A stretch of DNA of 64,000 nt from an uncultured Pseudomonadales bacterium. GTDB taxonomy: Bacteria; Pseudomonadota; Gammaproteobacteria; Pseudomonadales; Azotimanducaceae. The stretch's first letter is position 1, and every line of letters starts with the position of its first letter. Shown piece after piece: positions 46,040 to 54,549 of this stretch. Position numbers and translations under genes: made by a program. A model generated the notes under the pieces. The model was not told where the DNA came from and ran no database searches. It was given only the letters and a program-made list of their open reading frames with translations. The stretch is from assembly GCA_958296295.1 (NCBI GenBank), contig OY282460.1, positions 1,736,001 through 1,800,000 on the forward strand. Reading direction: 5' to 3'.

Positions 46040-49000
46040 ATGGCCGATTTCTTCGAACAACCCATCCTGAACTCGCCCTACGAGCGCCCGGACCGGCATT
46101 GGGAACTGGACGAGAATCGCCAGCCGACCAACCGGCGCATCGAGAGCCGCCGCCCCGCCTCCTTCATCACGCCCATCCCGAAGCCGCGCAAACGACGGCG
46201 CCAACAGGACGAGATAGTGTTCGACCGCGCCGCCGCGACGGTCGGCGGCGACAGCCAAAGCTACGACCTCACGCCCCTCATCAACAACCTGCGCCAGCAG
46301 TTGCGGCGTTGGCGGCAGCTGCCTGCGGGTCAGTGGCGGGTGACGCCGCAAACCGCGCGGTTGCTGGAACACTGGCGCCACCATCCGTTCAACCGCATCC
46401 GACCGTTCTTCTGTCAAGTGGAAGCGGCGGAAACGGTGATTTGGCTTACCGAGGTGGCGCCAAGCGTCGGCCGGGAAGCCCGCAACGTCCTCAAGCATCT
46501 GCAAGACGTCAACGACGGCGCCAATCCCGGTCTCTCGCGGCTGGCCTTGAAGCTGGCCACCGGCGCCGGCAAGACCACGGTGATGGCCATGCTGATCGCC
46601 TGGCAGACCGTCAACGCCGTGCGCCACCCCGGCAGCAACCGCTTCACGCGCGGCTTTCTGGTGGTGACGCCGGGCATCACCATCCGCGAACGGCTGCGGG
46701 TGCTGAAACCCAACGATCCAGACAGCTACTACCAAGAGCGCGAACTGGTGCCCCAGGACATGCTGCCGGACCTGGGCCGCGCCAACATCGTCATCACCAA
46801 CTACCACGCCTTCATGCGCCGCGAACGGATGCCGCTGGCCAAAGGCGGCCGCGCGTTGCTGCAGGGCCACGGCCCTCCGTTGCAAACTCTGGAGACCGAA
46901 GGCCAGATGCTGCGCCGGGTAATGCCCGAACTGATGGGCATGAAGCGCATCCTGGCGTTCAACGACGAAGGCCACCACTGCTACCGCGAGCGCCCCGACG
47001 AAGCGGGCGAAGAGGGCGACCTGCGCGGCGAGGAACGCGACGAAGCCAAGCGCAATCGGGAAGCGGCGCGGGTGTGGATTTCCGGCTTGGAAGCCGTTGA
47101 CGCCAAGCTGGGCCTGAGCCGCGTGATCGACCTCTCCGCCACGCCGTTCTTCCTGCGCGGTTCCGGCTACGCCGAAGGCACGCTGTTCCCGTGGACGATG
47201 TGCGACTTCTCGCTGATGGACGCCATCGAGTGCGGCATCGTCAAGCTGCCCCGCGTGCCGGTGGCGGACAACGTCGCCAGCGCGGAAACGCCCGTCTATC
47301 GCACCCTGTGGGATCACATCGGCCAAGACATGCCCAGAAAGGGCCGTCGCGCCAACGCCGGCGCTCTGGATCCGCTGGCGCTGCCGGTGCCCCTGCAGAG
47401 CGCCCTCGAAGCGTTGTACGGCCACTACGAACGGGTGTTCTCCGAGTGGCGCTCCGCAAAGATCGACGTGCCGCCGTGTTTCATCGTGGTCTGCAACAAC
47501 ACCGCCACATCCAAGCTCGTCTACGACTACATCGCCGGCTTCCACCGCCAACGGCAGGACGGTTCCGAAGAACTGGTACATGGCCGTTTGGAACTGTTCC
47601 GCAACTTCGACGAAGCTGGCAATGCTCATCCGCGCCCGCGCACACTCTTGATCGATAGCGAACAATTGGAATCCGGTGCCGCGCTTGATGCGAAGTTCCG
47701 CGCTTTCGCCAAGGACGAGATCGAGCGTTTTCGCCGCGAGATGGTGGAGCGCACAGGCCTTGGCCGCCGTGCCGAGGACTTCACGGACGAAGAGCTGCTG
47801 CGCGAGGCCATGAACACCGTTGGCAAGGCTGGTCGGCTCGGCGGCGAGACGCGCTGCGTGGTGTCCGTCTCCATGCTCACCGAAGGCTGGGACGCCAACA
47901 CCGTCACCCACGTGCTGGGCGTGCGCGCTTTCGGCACCCAGCTCTTGTGCGAGCAAGTGGTGGGACGGGCGCTGCGCCGCCAATCCTACGAGTTGAACGA
48001 GGCCGGCCACTTCAACGTGGAATACGCGGACGTGCTGGGCATTCCCTTCGACTTCACCGCCAAACCCGCGATAGTCAAGCCGCGGCCGCCGACCAACACC
48101 GTGCAAGTGCAGGCCATCAGCCCAGACCGAGACGCCTGCGCGATCCGTTTCCCCAGAGTGGCCGGCTATCGCGTGGAACTGCCGGAAGAACGGCTTACGG
48201 CCACGTTCGATGAAGATTCCACGATGGTGCTAACGCCCGAACTCGTTGGGCCGGCGGAAACGGTGAACGAAGGCATCGTTGGCGAAAGCGTGGTGCTCAC
48301 CTTGGCGCATACCGCCTCCACGCGACTAGCCACGGTGGCCTACCATCTCGCCAAGCATCTGGTGGAAACCAAGTGGCAGGACGCCGACGGCACGCCGAAG
48401 CTGCATCTGTTCGGGCAACTGAAGGGCATCGCGCTGCAGTGGCTGGACAACCATCTGAAGTGCAAAGGCGGCACCTACCCGGCGCAACTTCTCTACAAGC
48501 AGTTGGGCGACCAAGCCTGCGAGCGCATCACATACGGCATCGTCCACCAGAACATCGGCAGCCGGCCAGCGACGGTGGTGCTGGACCCCTACAACACGGT
48601 GGGTTCGACGGCGCATGTTCACTTCGCCACCGCCAAGGAGACGTACCGCACGGACCCGCGCCGCTGCCATGTGAACCACGTGGTGTGCGACAGCGGCTGG
48701 GAAGCCGAGTTCGCCCGCGCCATCGAGACGCATCCCAAGGTGCGCGCCTACGTGAAGAACCAAGGGCTGGGCTTTACCGTGCCCTATCGTTTGGGCGGCG
48801 AAGCCCGCACCTACCTGCCGGACTTCATCGTGCTGGCGGAAGACGGCCACGGCGAAGACGACCTGCTGCATCTGGTGGTGGAAGTGAAGGGCCGCCGCCT
48901 AGAGGACGCCAAGGTGAAGACGGCCACTATGCGCACGCACTGGATCCCCGGCGTCAACCGTTTGGGCGAGTACGGCCGCTGGGCCTTCGTGGAGCTTCGA

Positions 49001-49066
49001 GACGTGTACGATATGCGTGAGGATTTCGATGCGGCGTTGGCTGCGGGCGCCGATGAAGACCGCTGA
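46040..49066 (+). CDS. Type III-like restriction endonuclease subunit (DEAD/DEAH helicase-nuclease, BPTD_3080-like)
   Basis: ATG 46040 (MADFFEQPILNSPYERPDRH) gives 1008 residues. SF2 helicase motifs: LKLATGAGKTTVMAML (motif I), AFNDEGHHCY (motif II, DEGH), VIDLSATPFFLRGSGY (motif III), VSVSMLTEGWDANTVTHVLG (motif V) and LCEQVVGRALRRQSYE (motif VI). The C-terminus has a PD-(D/E)xK-type nuclease: TYLPDFIVLAED and LHLVVEVKGRRLED. It would translocate on and cut DNA lacking the modification made by the downstream methyltransferase. The open frame extends upstream to 45704, but that part is integrase relic. In this locus res precedes mod, with three small genes between. Confidence 0.85.
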   Translation: MADFFEQPILNSPYERPDRHWELDENRQPTNRRIESRRPASFITPIPKPRKRRRQQDEIVFDRAAATVGGDSQSYDLTPLINNLRQQLRRWRQLPAGQWRVTPQTARLLEHWRHHPFNRIRPFFCQVEAAETVIWLTEVAPSVGREARNVLKHLQDVNDGANPGLSRLALKLATGAGKTTVMAMLIAWQTVNAVRHPGSNRFTRGFLVVTPGITIRERLRVLKPNDPDSYYQERELVPQDMLPDLGRANIVITNYHAFMRRERMPLAKGGRALLQGHGPPLQTLETEGQMLRRVMPELMGMKRILAFNDEGHHCYRERPDEAGEEGDLRGEERDEAKRNREAARVWISGLEAVDAKLGLSRVIDLSATPFFLRGSGYAEGTLFPWTMCDFSLMDAIECGIVKLPRVPVADNVASAETPVYRTLWDHIGQDMPRKGRRANAGALDPLALPVPLQSALEALYGHYERVFSEWRSAKIDVPPCFIVVCNNTATSKLVYDYIAGFHRQRQDGSEELVHGRLELFRNFDEAGNAHPRPRTLLIDSEQLESGAALDAKFRAFAKDEIERFRREMVERTGLGRRAEDFTDEELLREAMNTVGKAGRLGGETRCVVSVSMLTEGWDANTVTHVLGVRAFGTQLLCEQVVGRALRRQSYELNEAGHFNVEYADVLGIPFDFTAKPAIVKPRPPTNTVQVQAISPDRDACAIRFPRVAGYRVELPEERLTATFDEDSTMVLTPELVGPAETVNEGIVGESVVLTLAHTASTRLATVAYHLAKHLVETKWQDADGTPKLHLFGQLKGIALQWLDNHLKCKGGTYPAQLLYKQLGDQACERITYGIVHQNIGSRPATVVLDPYNTVGSTAHVHFATAKETYRTDPRRCHVNHVVCDSGWEAEFARAIETHPKVRAYVKNQGLGFTVPYRLGGEARTYLPDFIVLAEDGHGEDDLLHLVVEVKGRRLEDAKVKTATMRTHWIPGVNRLGEYGRWAFVELRDVYDMREDFDAALAAGADEDR

Positions 49067-49077
49067 GGATGGAGGCG

Positions 49078-49413
49078 ATGTCAAGATCATCACCCTCTAC
49101 GAGCCTCGAAGATTGGTTGGACTATTCGACGGAGGTGAGCAACGTGTTTCGCTGTACCGTTTGTGGCGCTGACGGGTGCCACGAGGAAATGGTGGATGAG
49201 ATATTCCACCTTGCCGGCCAATACGTCCTAGTCGACAACATGCCAGCCGCCGTATGCAACCGCTGCGGCGACCGGACGTTAAGTGCCGACACGGTCGAGA
49301 GGGCCCGGGTTATGGTTCATGGCCAAACCGAGCCGGTGAAATCGATCCCCCTGATCGTCTACGAGCTCCCGCAAGACGGCGAGAAGGCAATCACTTGGCC
49401 ACCTACGGCCTAG
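49078..49413 (+). CDS. YgiT-type zinc-finger protein (MqsA-like antitoxin domain)
   Basis: 111 residues from ATG 49078, ten bases after the restriction gene. FRCTVCGADGC and AAVCNRCGDRTLS give two CxxC pairs around VDNMPA, then ETV-like DTVERARVMVHGQTEPVKSI. This is the YgiT zinc-finger fold, usually an antitoxin N-domain. No partner toxin (MqsR or RelE/HigB-type) adjoins it and the HTH of MqsA is absent, so it may regulate the restriction locus instead. Tight spacing implies co-transcription. Confidence 0.65.
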   Translation: MSRSSPSTSLEDWLDYSTEVSNVFRCTVCGADGCHEEMVDEIFHLAGQYVLVDNMPAAVCNRCGDRTLSADTVERARVMVHGQTEPVKSIPLIVYELPQDGEKAITWPPTA

Positions 49414-49444
49414 TAGCCGCGAGCACGAGGCGAGGCTGTTGGCG

Positions 49445-49915
49445 ATGAACCCCCGCTCGTATACCGAAGAAGATCTAGCGGCGCTGCGAGCGATGCCAAA
49501 GCGGGCGACCAATCCCCAAGCGCGATGGCTGGACAAGCCGAAGGCCGCGCCATCGCACAGGCAGCGTAGCATTCAAGTCCAAGGTGAGGGCGACGCGCTT
49601 TTCGCGATCTACCAACGCGAGAGCCTGCAAGACCGCAATGACTTCTCGTGCGGCATTCGCTACTACCGCGTTGGCGCCACTCCGCTAACGCTCGCTCGGT
49701 ACAACGGACCGAGCCACATGCACGGCGACATCCACTATCGGACACACATCCATCGTGCGACAGTGGATGCCATCTCGGCTGGCCGCAGACCAGAATCCGA
49801 AGCCGTCGAGACCGATCGATACGAGACCCTCGAAGGCGCAACGGCCTGTTTACTGGAAGACTTTCACATCGTCGGCATCATGGCCAAACACGACGAGCCG
49901 AGACTCGTCCCATGA
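49445..49915 (+). CDS. DUF6978-like small protein
   Basis: 156 residues from ATG 49445 (49439 is possible). RSIQVQGEGDALFAIYQRES, DFSCGIRYYRVGATPLTLAR and YNGPSHMHGDIHYRTHIHRA are typical of the DUF6978 family (DFS.GL.Y, RYNGPSH.H). Function is unknown. It overlaps the next gene by ATGA, so the two are translated together. Co-occurrence of such pairs with restriction genes suggests a defence accessory role, but this is inference. Confidence 0.6.
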   Translation: MNPRSYTEEDLAALRAMPKRATNPQARWLDKPKAAPSHRQRSIQVQGEGDALFAIYQRESLQDRNDFSCGIRYYRVGATPLTLARYNGPSHMHGDIHYRTHIHRATVDAISAGRRPESEAVETDRYETLEGATACLLEDFHIVGIMAKHDEPRLVP

Positions 49916-50694
49916 CTATCAACGTGGAAGCGTTACAAGATCTCTTGTGCGAGCGATTGTGCGAGGACATCGTTGTGGACCGTAGGCCAGATGGCGACCT
50001 GATGCTGCGCACGCACTTCCGGTTTCCGGACGGCGACGGCTTCCCGATCCACATTTCCCCAGCACCGAGCGGTGGCATTCGACTCTCGGACCGTGGCCAC
50101 ACGTTGATGCACATCAGCTACGACCACGACGTAGACGCCTTCTTGGACGGAACCCGCGGTGCGCTGCTTGAACGCATCGTCGCCGAGAGCGGGCTCCAGC
50201 AACAGCAAGGCGCCTTTTGCATGGACACAACGCCGGAACAGCTCCCGACGGCGCTGTTCCAGCTAGGGCAAGCTCTCACTCGCATCTACGACTTGACGTT
50301 CCTCTCGCGCTCGAACGTAGGCTCCACGTTCTATGACGACCTAGCGGAGTGCCTCGGCAACCTGGTGGACGAATCCAAGATGGAGCGCGATTTCCGACCC
50401 GACGTGCCCAACCCCAACGCGTATACCGTGGACTACCGTATTGCCGGCCGGGACGATCTGCCCCTCTTTCTGTATGGCGTTCCGAATCGCGACAAGGCGA
50501 GGCTGACCACCATCATGTTGTTGCACCTGCACCGCCACAGATTGGCCTTCGAGTCCATCATCGTGTTCGAGAATCAGATGGAGATTCCTCGCATGGACCT
50601 CGCGCGACTGACCGATGTTGGCGGCGAGATGATTTCGTCTCTAGATGCCCATGAAGACTTCAGCCGCAAGTTGCTGCGACGCGTTGCGGCATGA
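49912..50694 (+). CDS. DUF1828-domain protein
   Basis: 260 residues from ATG 49912, overlapping the previous stop. Residues ~10-100 (FPDGDGFPIHISPAPSGGIR, LSDRGHTLMHISYDHDVDAF) match DUF1828, found in toxin-like and defence-associated proteins. The C-terminal half (VDYRIAGRDDLPLFLYGVPN, FESIIVFENQMEIPRMDLAR) resembles DUF1829-type nuclease-like folds but lacks clear catalytic residues to my reading. It is the third of three small genes inserted between res and mod. Confidence 0.6.
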   Translation: MTINVEALQDLLCERLCEDIVVDRRPDGDLMLRTHFRFPDGDGFPIHISPAPSGGIRLSDRGHTLMHISYDHDVDAFLDGTRGALLERIVAESGLQQQQGAFCMDTTPEQLPTALFQLGQALTRIYDLTFLSRSNVGSTFYDDLAECLGNLVDESKMERDFRPDVPNPNAYTVDYRIAGRDDLPLFLYGVPNRDKARLTTIMLLHLHRHRLAFESIIVFENQMEIPRMDLARLTDVGGEMISSLDAHEDFSRKLLRRVAA

Positions 50695-50774
50695 GATGCG
50701 CACCGCCAATGGGACGGAGCACGCAGCGAGAAATCCTGAGCCTATCGCGGTACAAGGCCGCGTTGTTCTAGATC

Positions 50775-51905
50775 ATGCCGCGACGGACCCGAAAGCCCAA
50801 GCAAGTGACGGCACTCACCCACGGCGAGGCGTCGCGCAAGAACATTCCGACGGCCGAGCATCAGGCGGTGATGGCGGAGGGGGAGCGTAAGCCGGTTCCA
50901 GTGACCTACCAGCGCCGCAATCGCGATCTGGACCCGCAGTTGGTGTGGCGGGGCAAGGACGAGCAGGATTGGCAGGATCTGGTGGTGCCGGCGCCGCCGC
51001 TGTTCATTCAGGAGAAGGTGCATCCGAAGGTGCTGATCGACGACCTCGTGCGGCGCAGCAAAGAGGATCGGGCGGCGGCCGAACCGCAGGTGGACCTGTT
51101 CGCGGATTTCAACGGGCTGCCGGACGAAAACGCCCGTACCGAGTTCTACCAGCACGACGCCAACTGGGCGAACCGCATGATCCTCGGCGACAGCCTGCAA
51201 GTGATGGCATCGCTAGCCGAACGCGAAGGCTTGCGCGGCAAGGTGCAGTGCATCTACATCGATCCGCCCTACGGCATCAAGTTCAACTCCAACTTCCAGT
51301 GGTCCACCACCAGCCGCGACGTGAAGGACGGCAAGACCGAGCACATGACCCGCGAACCGGAGCAGGTGAAGGCGTTTCGGGACACTTGGCGGGACGGGAT
51401 TCACTCGTATCTGACGTATCTGCGCGACCGGCTGACGGTGGCGCGGGATTTGCTGGCGGAGAGCGGGTCCGTGTTCGTGCAGATTGGGGACGAGAACGTG
51501 CATCGGGTAAGAGCGGTGATGGATGAGGTGTTTGGGGAAGAGAACTTTGTCGGATTGGTCGTCGTAAAGAAGACCAGTGCGCCGACCGACAAGTTCATTC
51601 CAACCATTTCGGATTTCATCGTCTGGTATGCGAGATCACGATCACAATGTAAATATAGGCAACTAAACATCTCCAAAGATGTTGGAGAAGTTGGGGGCAG
51701 CCAGTATGTATGGTTCGAGGATGAATTTGGAGTTGAAAGAAAGCTAACTAGAGAAGAAAGACTGTTCCCACAGACAATTCCAACCAACGGCAGAGTTTTC
51801 GCAGCAAGTGATGCAAGCTCGAGCCATGAGTATAGTTTGGGAAGGGTTCCAGTCGAGTTTAGGGGGGGGGTCATACACGCCAAGAAACCGCTATTGGTCT
51901 ACTAG
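50775..51905 (+). CDS. Type III site-specific DNA-adenine methyltransferase, N-terminal part (frame lost at G9)
   Basis: The first 365 or so codons of a beta-class adenine methyltransferase (MPRRTRKPKQVTALTHGEAS). It has NRMILGDSLQVMASLAE, VQCIYIDPPYGIKFNSNFQW (DPPY catalytic motif IV) and WRDGIHSYLTYLRDRLTVAR, then the target-recognition region. At 51862-51870 a run of nine G shifts the reading to a stop at 51905; eight G would continue into the frame of the next entry. DNA from ~51530 to 52090 is visibly AT-richer than either flank. It is probably the modification subunit paired with the restriction gene at 46040. Confidence 0.8.
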   Translation: MPRRTRKPKQVTALTHGEASRKNIPTAEHQAVMAEGERKPVPVTYQRRNRDLDPQLVWRGKDEQDWQDLVVPAPPLFIQEKVHPKVLIDDLVRRSKEDRAAAEPQVDLFADFNGLPDENARTEFYQHDANWANRMILGDSLQVMASLAEREGLRGKVQCIYIDPPYGIKFNSNFQWSTTSRDVKDGKTEHMTREPEQVKAFRDTWRDGIHSYLTYLRDRLTVARDLLAESGSVFVQIGDENVHRVRAVMDEVFGEENFVGLVVVKKTSAPTDKFIPTISDFIVWYARSRSQCKYRQLNISKDVGEVGGSQYVWFEDEFGVERKLTREERLFPQTIPTNGRVFAASDASSSHEYSLGRVPVEFRGGVIHAKKPLLVY

Positions 51906-53586
51906 TCCGGAAGGAATGATCCGCGCAAGGGAATCTGGACGGTTAATTGCGTCGGGAAGGACACTTTTCTACAGACGTTATCTTAGTGATTTTCCAGTGA
52001 TGGCCCTGACAAATACTTGGACTGATACAAGTAGTAGCTTTGGGGAGCGAATCTACGTCGTACAAACTACAGCAAAAGTAGTCGAACGCTGCATCCTAAT
52101 GGCCACCGACCCGGGCGACCTCGTCCTCGACCCAACCTGCGGCGCTGGCACCTCCGCCTACGTCGCCGAGCAATGGGGCCGCCGTTGGATCACTATCGAT
52201 ACCTCCCGTGTCGCCCTCGCCTTGGCTCGCACACGCGTCATGGGCGCTCGCTATCCCTACTACCTGCTGGCCGATTCGCCCGAAGGCCAAGCGAAGGAAG
52301 CAGAGCTCGCCCGCGCCGCGCCAGCCGAAGCCTCAACTCACGGGTCGATCCGGCACGGCTTCGTCTACGAGCGCGTACCGCACATCACGCTGCGCGCCAT
52401 CGCCAATAACGTCGAGATCGACGTCATCCACGACGAATACCAAGCTAAGCTCGAGCCCCTGCGCGAAGCGCTCAACAACGCGTTGGGCGAGCAGTGGCAA
52501 GAGTGGGAGATTCCCCGCGATGCCGACGAGGCGTGGCCCGACGAAACGAAGCAACTGCACGCCGAGTGGTGGCAACAGCGCATCGCCCGCCAGAAGGACA
52601 TCGACGCCTCCATCGCCGCCAAGGCGGACTACGAATGCCTCTACGACAAACCCTTTGTGGACAGCAAGCGCGTGCGCGTGGCCGGCCCGTTCACGGTAGA
52701 GAGCCTGTCGCCGCACCGCACGCTAGCCGTCGATGAGGACGGAAACGCGCAAGCCACCGAAGTCCGCGATGAACACGCCCCGTACCAAACAGGCAACGGC
52801 GACCAAGATTTCACGTCCATCATTCTGGAAAACCTTCGCGCCGCTGGCGTGCAGCAGGCGCGCAAGGACGACAGGATCGGTTTCAGGTCGCTCGTACCGT
52901 GGCCCGGCACGATGGTCTGCGCCGAAGGTCGCTACCCGGAAGCAGGTGGCGATGCGGAGAAGCGAGCAGCCGTCTTCGTAGGCCCGGAGTTCGGCACCGT
53001 CTCGCGCCCCGATCTGGTACAAGCCGTGCGCGAAGCCGCGGACGCGGGTTTCGACGTGTTGATCGCCTGCGCCTTCAACTACGACGCGCAAGCGTCCGAC
53101 TTCTCCCAGCTAGGCCGCGTACCGATCCTCAAAGCGCGCATGAATGCGGACTTGCACCAAGCCCAGGACTTCAGAAAGACCGATCGCGCCAACCTGTTCG
53201 TCATCTTCGGCGAGCCGGACATCGAGATCGCACGCACCGATGGCAATGGCAAGGGCGAACAGCTGCAAGTGAAGATCAACGGCGTGGACGTGTACCACCC
53301 CAGCACCGGCGAAGTCCGCAGCGACGCTGCGGACGGCATCGCCTGCTGGTTCGTGGATACGGATTACAACCAGGAGAGCTTCTTCGTCCGCCACGCCTAT
53401 TTCCTCGGCGCCAGCGACCCCTACAAATCCTTGAAGACCACGCTGAAGGCCGAGATAGAACCGGACGCTTGGGCCACCCTCTACAGCGACACCTCTCGCC
53501 CGTTCGCCAAACCGAAATCCGGCCGCATCGCCGTGAAAGTGATCAACCACCTCGGCGACGAAGTGATGAAGGTGTTTCGGGTATGA
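51808..53586 (+). CDS. Type III DNA-adenine methyltransferase, C-terminal part
   Basis: Continuation of the preceding gene after the G9 slip. Genuine coding probably begins at ~51871 (YTPRNRYWSTSPEGMIRARE, typical of Mod proteins), not at the ATG 51808. The AdoMet site is LVLDPTCGAGTSAYVAEQWG (motif I), then RRWITIDTSRVALALARTRV. The beta-class order, DPPY then target recognition then motif I, is intact across the two parts. The C-terminal ~300 residues contact Res in this family. Joined, the protein would be ~936 residues, the usual Mod length. Confidence 0.8.
   Translation: MMQARAMSIVWEGFQSSLGGGSYTPRNRYWSTSPEGMIRARESGRLIASGRTLFYRRYLSDFPVMALTNTWTDTSSSFGERIYVVQTTAKVVERCILMATDPGDLVLDPTCGAGTSAYVAEQWGRRWITIDTSRVALALARTRVMGARYPYYLLADSPEGQAKEAELARAAPAEASTHGSIRHGFVYERVPHITLRAIANNVEIDVIHDEYQAKLEPLREALNNALGEQWQEWEIPRDADEAWPDETKQLHAEWWQQRIARQKDIDASIAAKADYECLYDKPFVDSKRVRVAGPFTVESLSPHRTLAVDEDGNAQATEVRDEHAPYQTGNGDQDFTSIILENLRAAGVQQARKDDRIGFRSLVPWPGTMVCAEGRYPEAGGDAEKRAAVFVGPEFGTVSRPDLVQAVREAADAGFDVLIACAFNYDAQASDFSQLGRVPILKARMNADLHQAQDFRKTDRANLFVIFGEPDIEIARTDGNGKGEQLQVKINGVDVYHPSTGEVRSDAADGIACWFVDTDYNQESFFVRHAYFLGASDPYKSLKTTLKAEIEPDAWATLYSDTSRPFAKPKSGRIAVKVINHLGDEVMKVFRV
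51862..51870 (+). repeat. G9 homopolymer inside mod
   Basis: Nine consecutive G between TTTA and TCAT. Tract length decides whether the two mod parts are in frame (G8 would be; G9 is not). Poly-G tracts control ON/OFF switching of phase-variable mod genes in other bacteria. Confidence 0.9.
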
Positions 53587-53607
53587 CGGAGGCGACGGGC
53601 GCAGCGC

Positions 53608-53787
53608 ATGAGGCGCACAAAGCCCTTGGACTGGATTACCGTGAAGGGCTTTCGGACCATTGCGTGCGTCGAGAAGCTGGACCTAAAGCCCATCAACGTG
53701 CTGATCGGTCGCTCCCGAAACGTTGCCGGCGGCATGCTGACACGACCGCCGAACATAATCAATGATTCGCTTGCGACACTACATTAG
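53608..53787 (+). pseudogene. Truncated AAA ATPase (RecF/OLD-like) N-terminus
   Basis: ATG 53608 reads MRRTKPLDWITVKGFRTIAC, VEKLDLKPINVLIGRSRNVA and stops after 59 codons. DWITVKGFRSI....L.L.PINVLIG is the standard opening of defence-associated AAA ATPases up to Walker A (here GRSRNV instead of GRNGSGKS). The rest is missing. It starts within the last bases of mod's neighbourhood and was likely part of the same defence operon. Confidence 0.65.
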
Positions 53788-53798
53788 GAGTCTGCCCG

Positions 53799-54092
53799 AT
53801 GAACGATTCGCCTCGGCGGTACTGGAAGGCCGAGCGGAAGAGTGGCCGGCCGCTGGGTGTGTTTCTTGCGAGGGAGCCGCAACCAAGATCGGGCTTGCTG
53901 ATCGCCGATTCCGCAGCACCCGATCTCCTACGTCGTGCTGATGCCTTGTTCACCGCGTCGCATGGGCCACGAAGCGGACCTCGGCGGCGGCTATTCGATC
54001 CGGTTGCGAGGCAAGGGCGGCCAGCGTCTCGGTCCGCTCGGCTAGCAAGTCGCGCTGGGCGCACGAGGAGGGCGATCTGCCGGGAGAGGTGA
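53799..54092 (+). CDS. Unrecognised short ORF
   Basis: ATG 53799 is preceded by AGGAG (53786-53790). The frame is 97 codons (MNDSPRRYWKAERKSGRPLG). I recognise no domain. Its 3' half overlaps a minus-strand membrane-protein relic, so it may be partly fortuitous. Confidence 0.25.
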   Translation: MNDSPRRYWKAERKSGRPLGVFLAREPQPRSGLLIADSAAPDLLRRADALFTASHGPRSGPRRRLFDPVARQGRPASRSARLASRAGRTRRAICRER

Positions 54093-54295
54093 TTTGAGAC
54101 CGCACGAACTCGTTGTGCAGCAGATCGAGCGGGTGTCGTGAGGGCACGCGCCGACCGAGCACGGTGCATGGCGTCGAAGTAGCCCAAAAGGTCGTGCGGC
54201 ACCTTGGCGGTGTAAGTAGCCCCCGGCAGCACGAACGGGACGACGTTCAAGGTCAAAAGGCAGCCAATGGCCACCGCCAGCGTCAGCCACTACAA
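54080..54295 (-). pseudogene. N-terminal shard of a membrane protein
   Basis: The minus strand reads AIGCLLTLNVVPFVLPGATY, TAKVPHDLLGYFDAMHR and, after a frameshift, VPSRHPLDLLHNEFV. A signal-anchor followed by PHDLLGYFD.MHR...G..P......L.LLHN recalls polytopic proteins of the GT-C or related type. Too little remains to name it. Confidence 0.4.
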
Positions 54296-54549
54296 ATCGC
54301 CTCGACCCGCGTTGCCTGCCCCGGACATTTCTCCACCTGAGGTGGTCCTACTCTTTGAGACAGTGGGCCAAGGTGTATTCCAAGCCCGCAGCAGGTCTAC
54401 GCCGTGGCGGGTTCGGTGGAAGGTGGATCGCCGATCCGCTCGCTTCAGCGACAGGGTGGCCGGCGTCCGCGGAGCGGTATATGAAATGGTATAAGTACGG
54501 AAGGCGGCAAGGGGTATTATACCTTGAAAATCATATGGTTGCCTGCATG

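Noticed and set aside
45953..48106. 717-codon minus-strand frame opposite the restriction gene
   Set aside because: The plus strand carries all helicase motifs; the minus frame is a compositional shadow.
49078..49915. Classical toxin-antitoxin pair (zinc-finger antitoxin plus toxin)
   Set aside because: The following protein has DUF6978-like motifs and no RelE, HigB or MqsR features, and the antitoxin-type HTH is missing.
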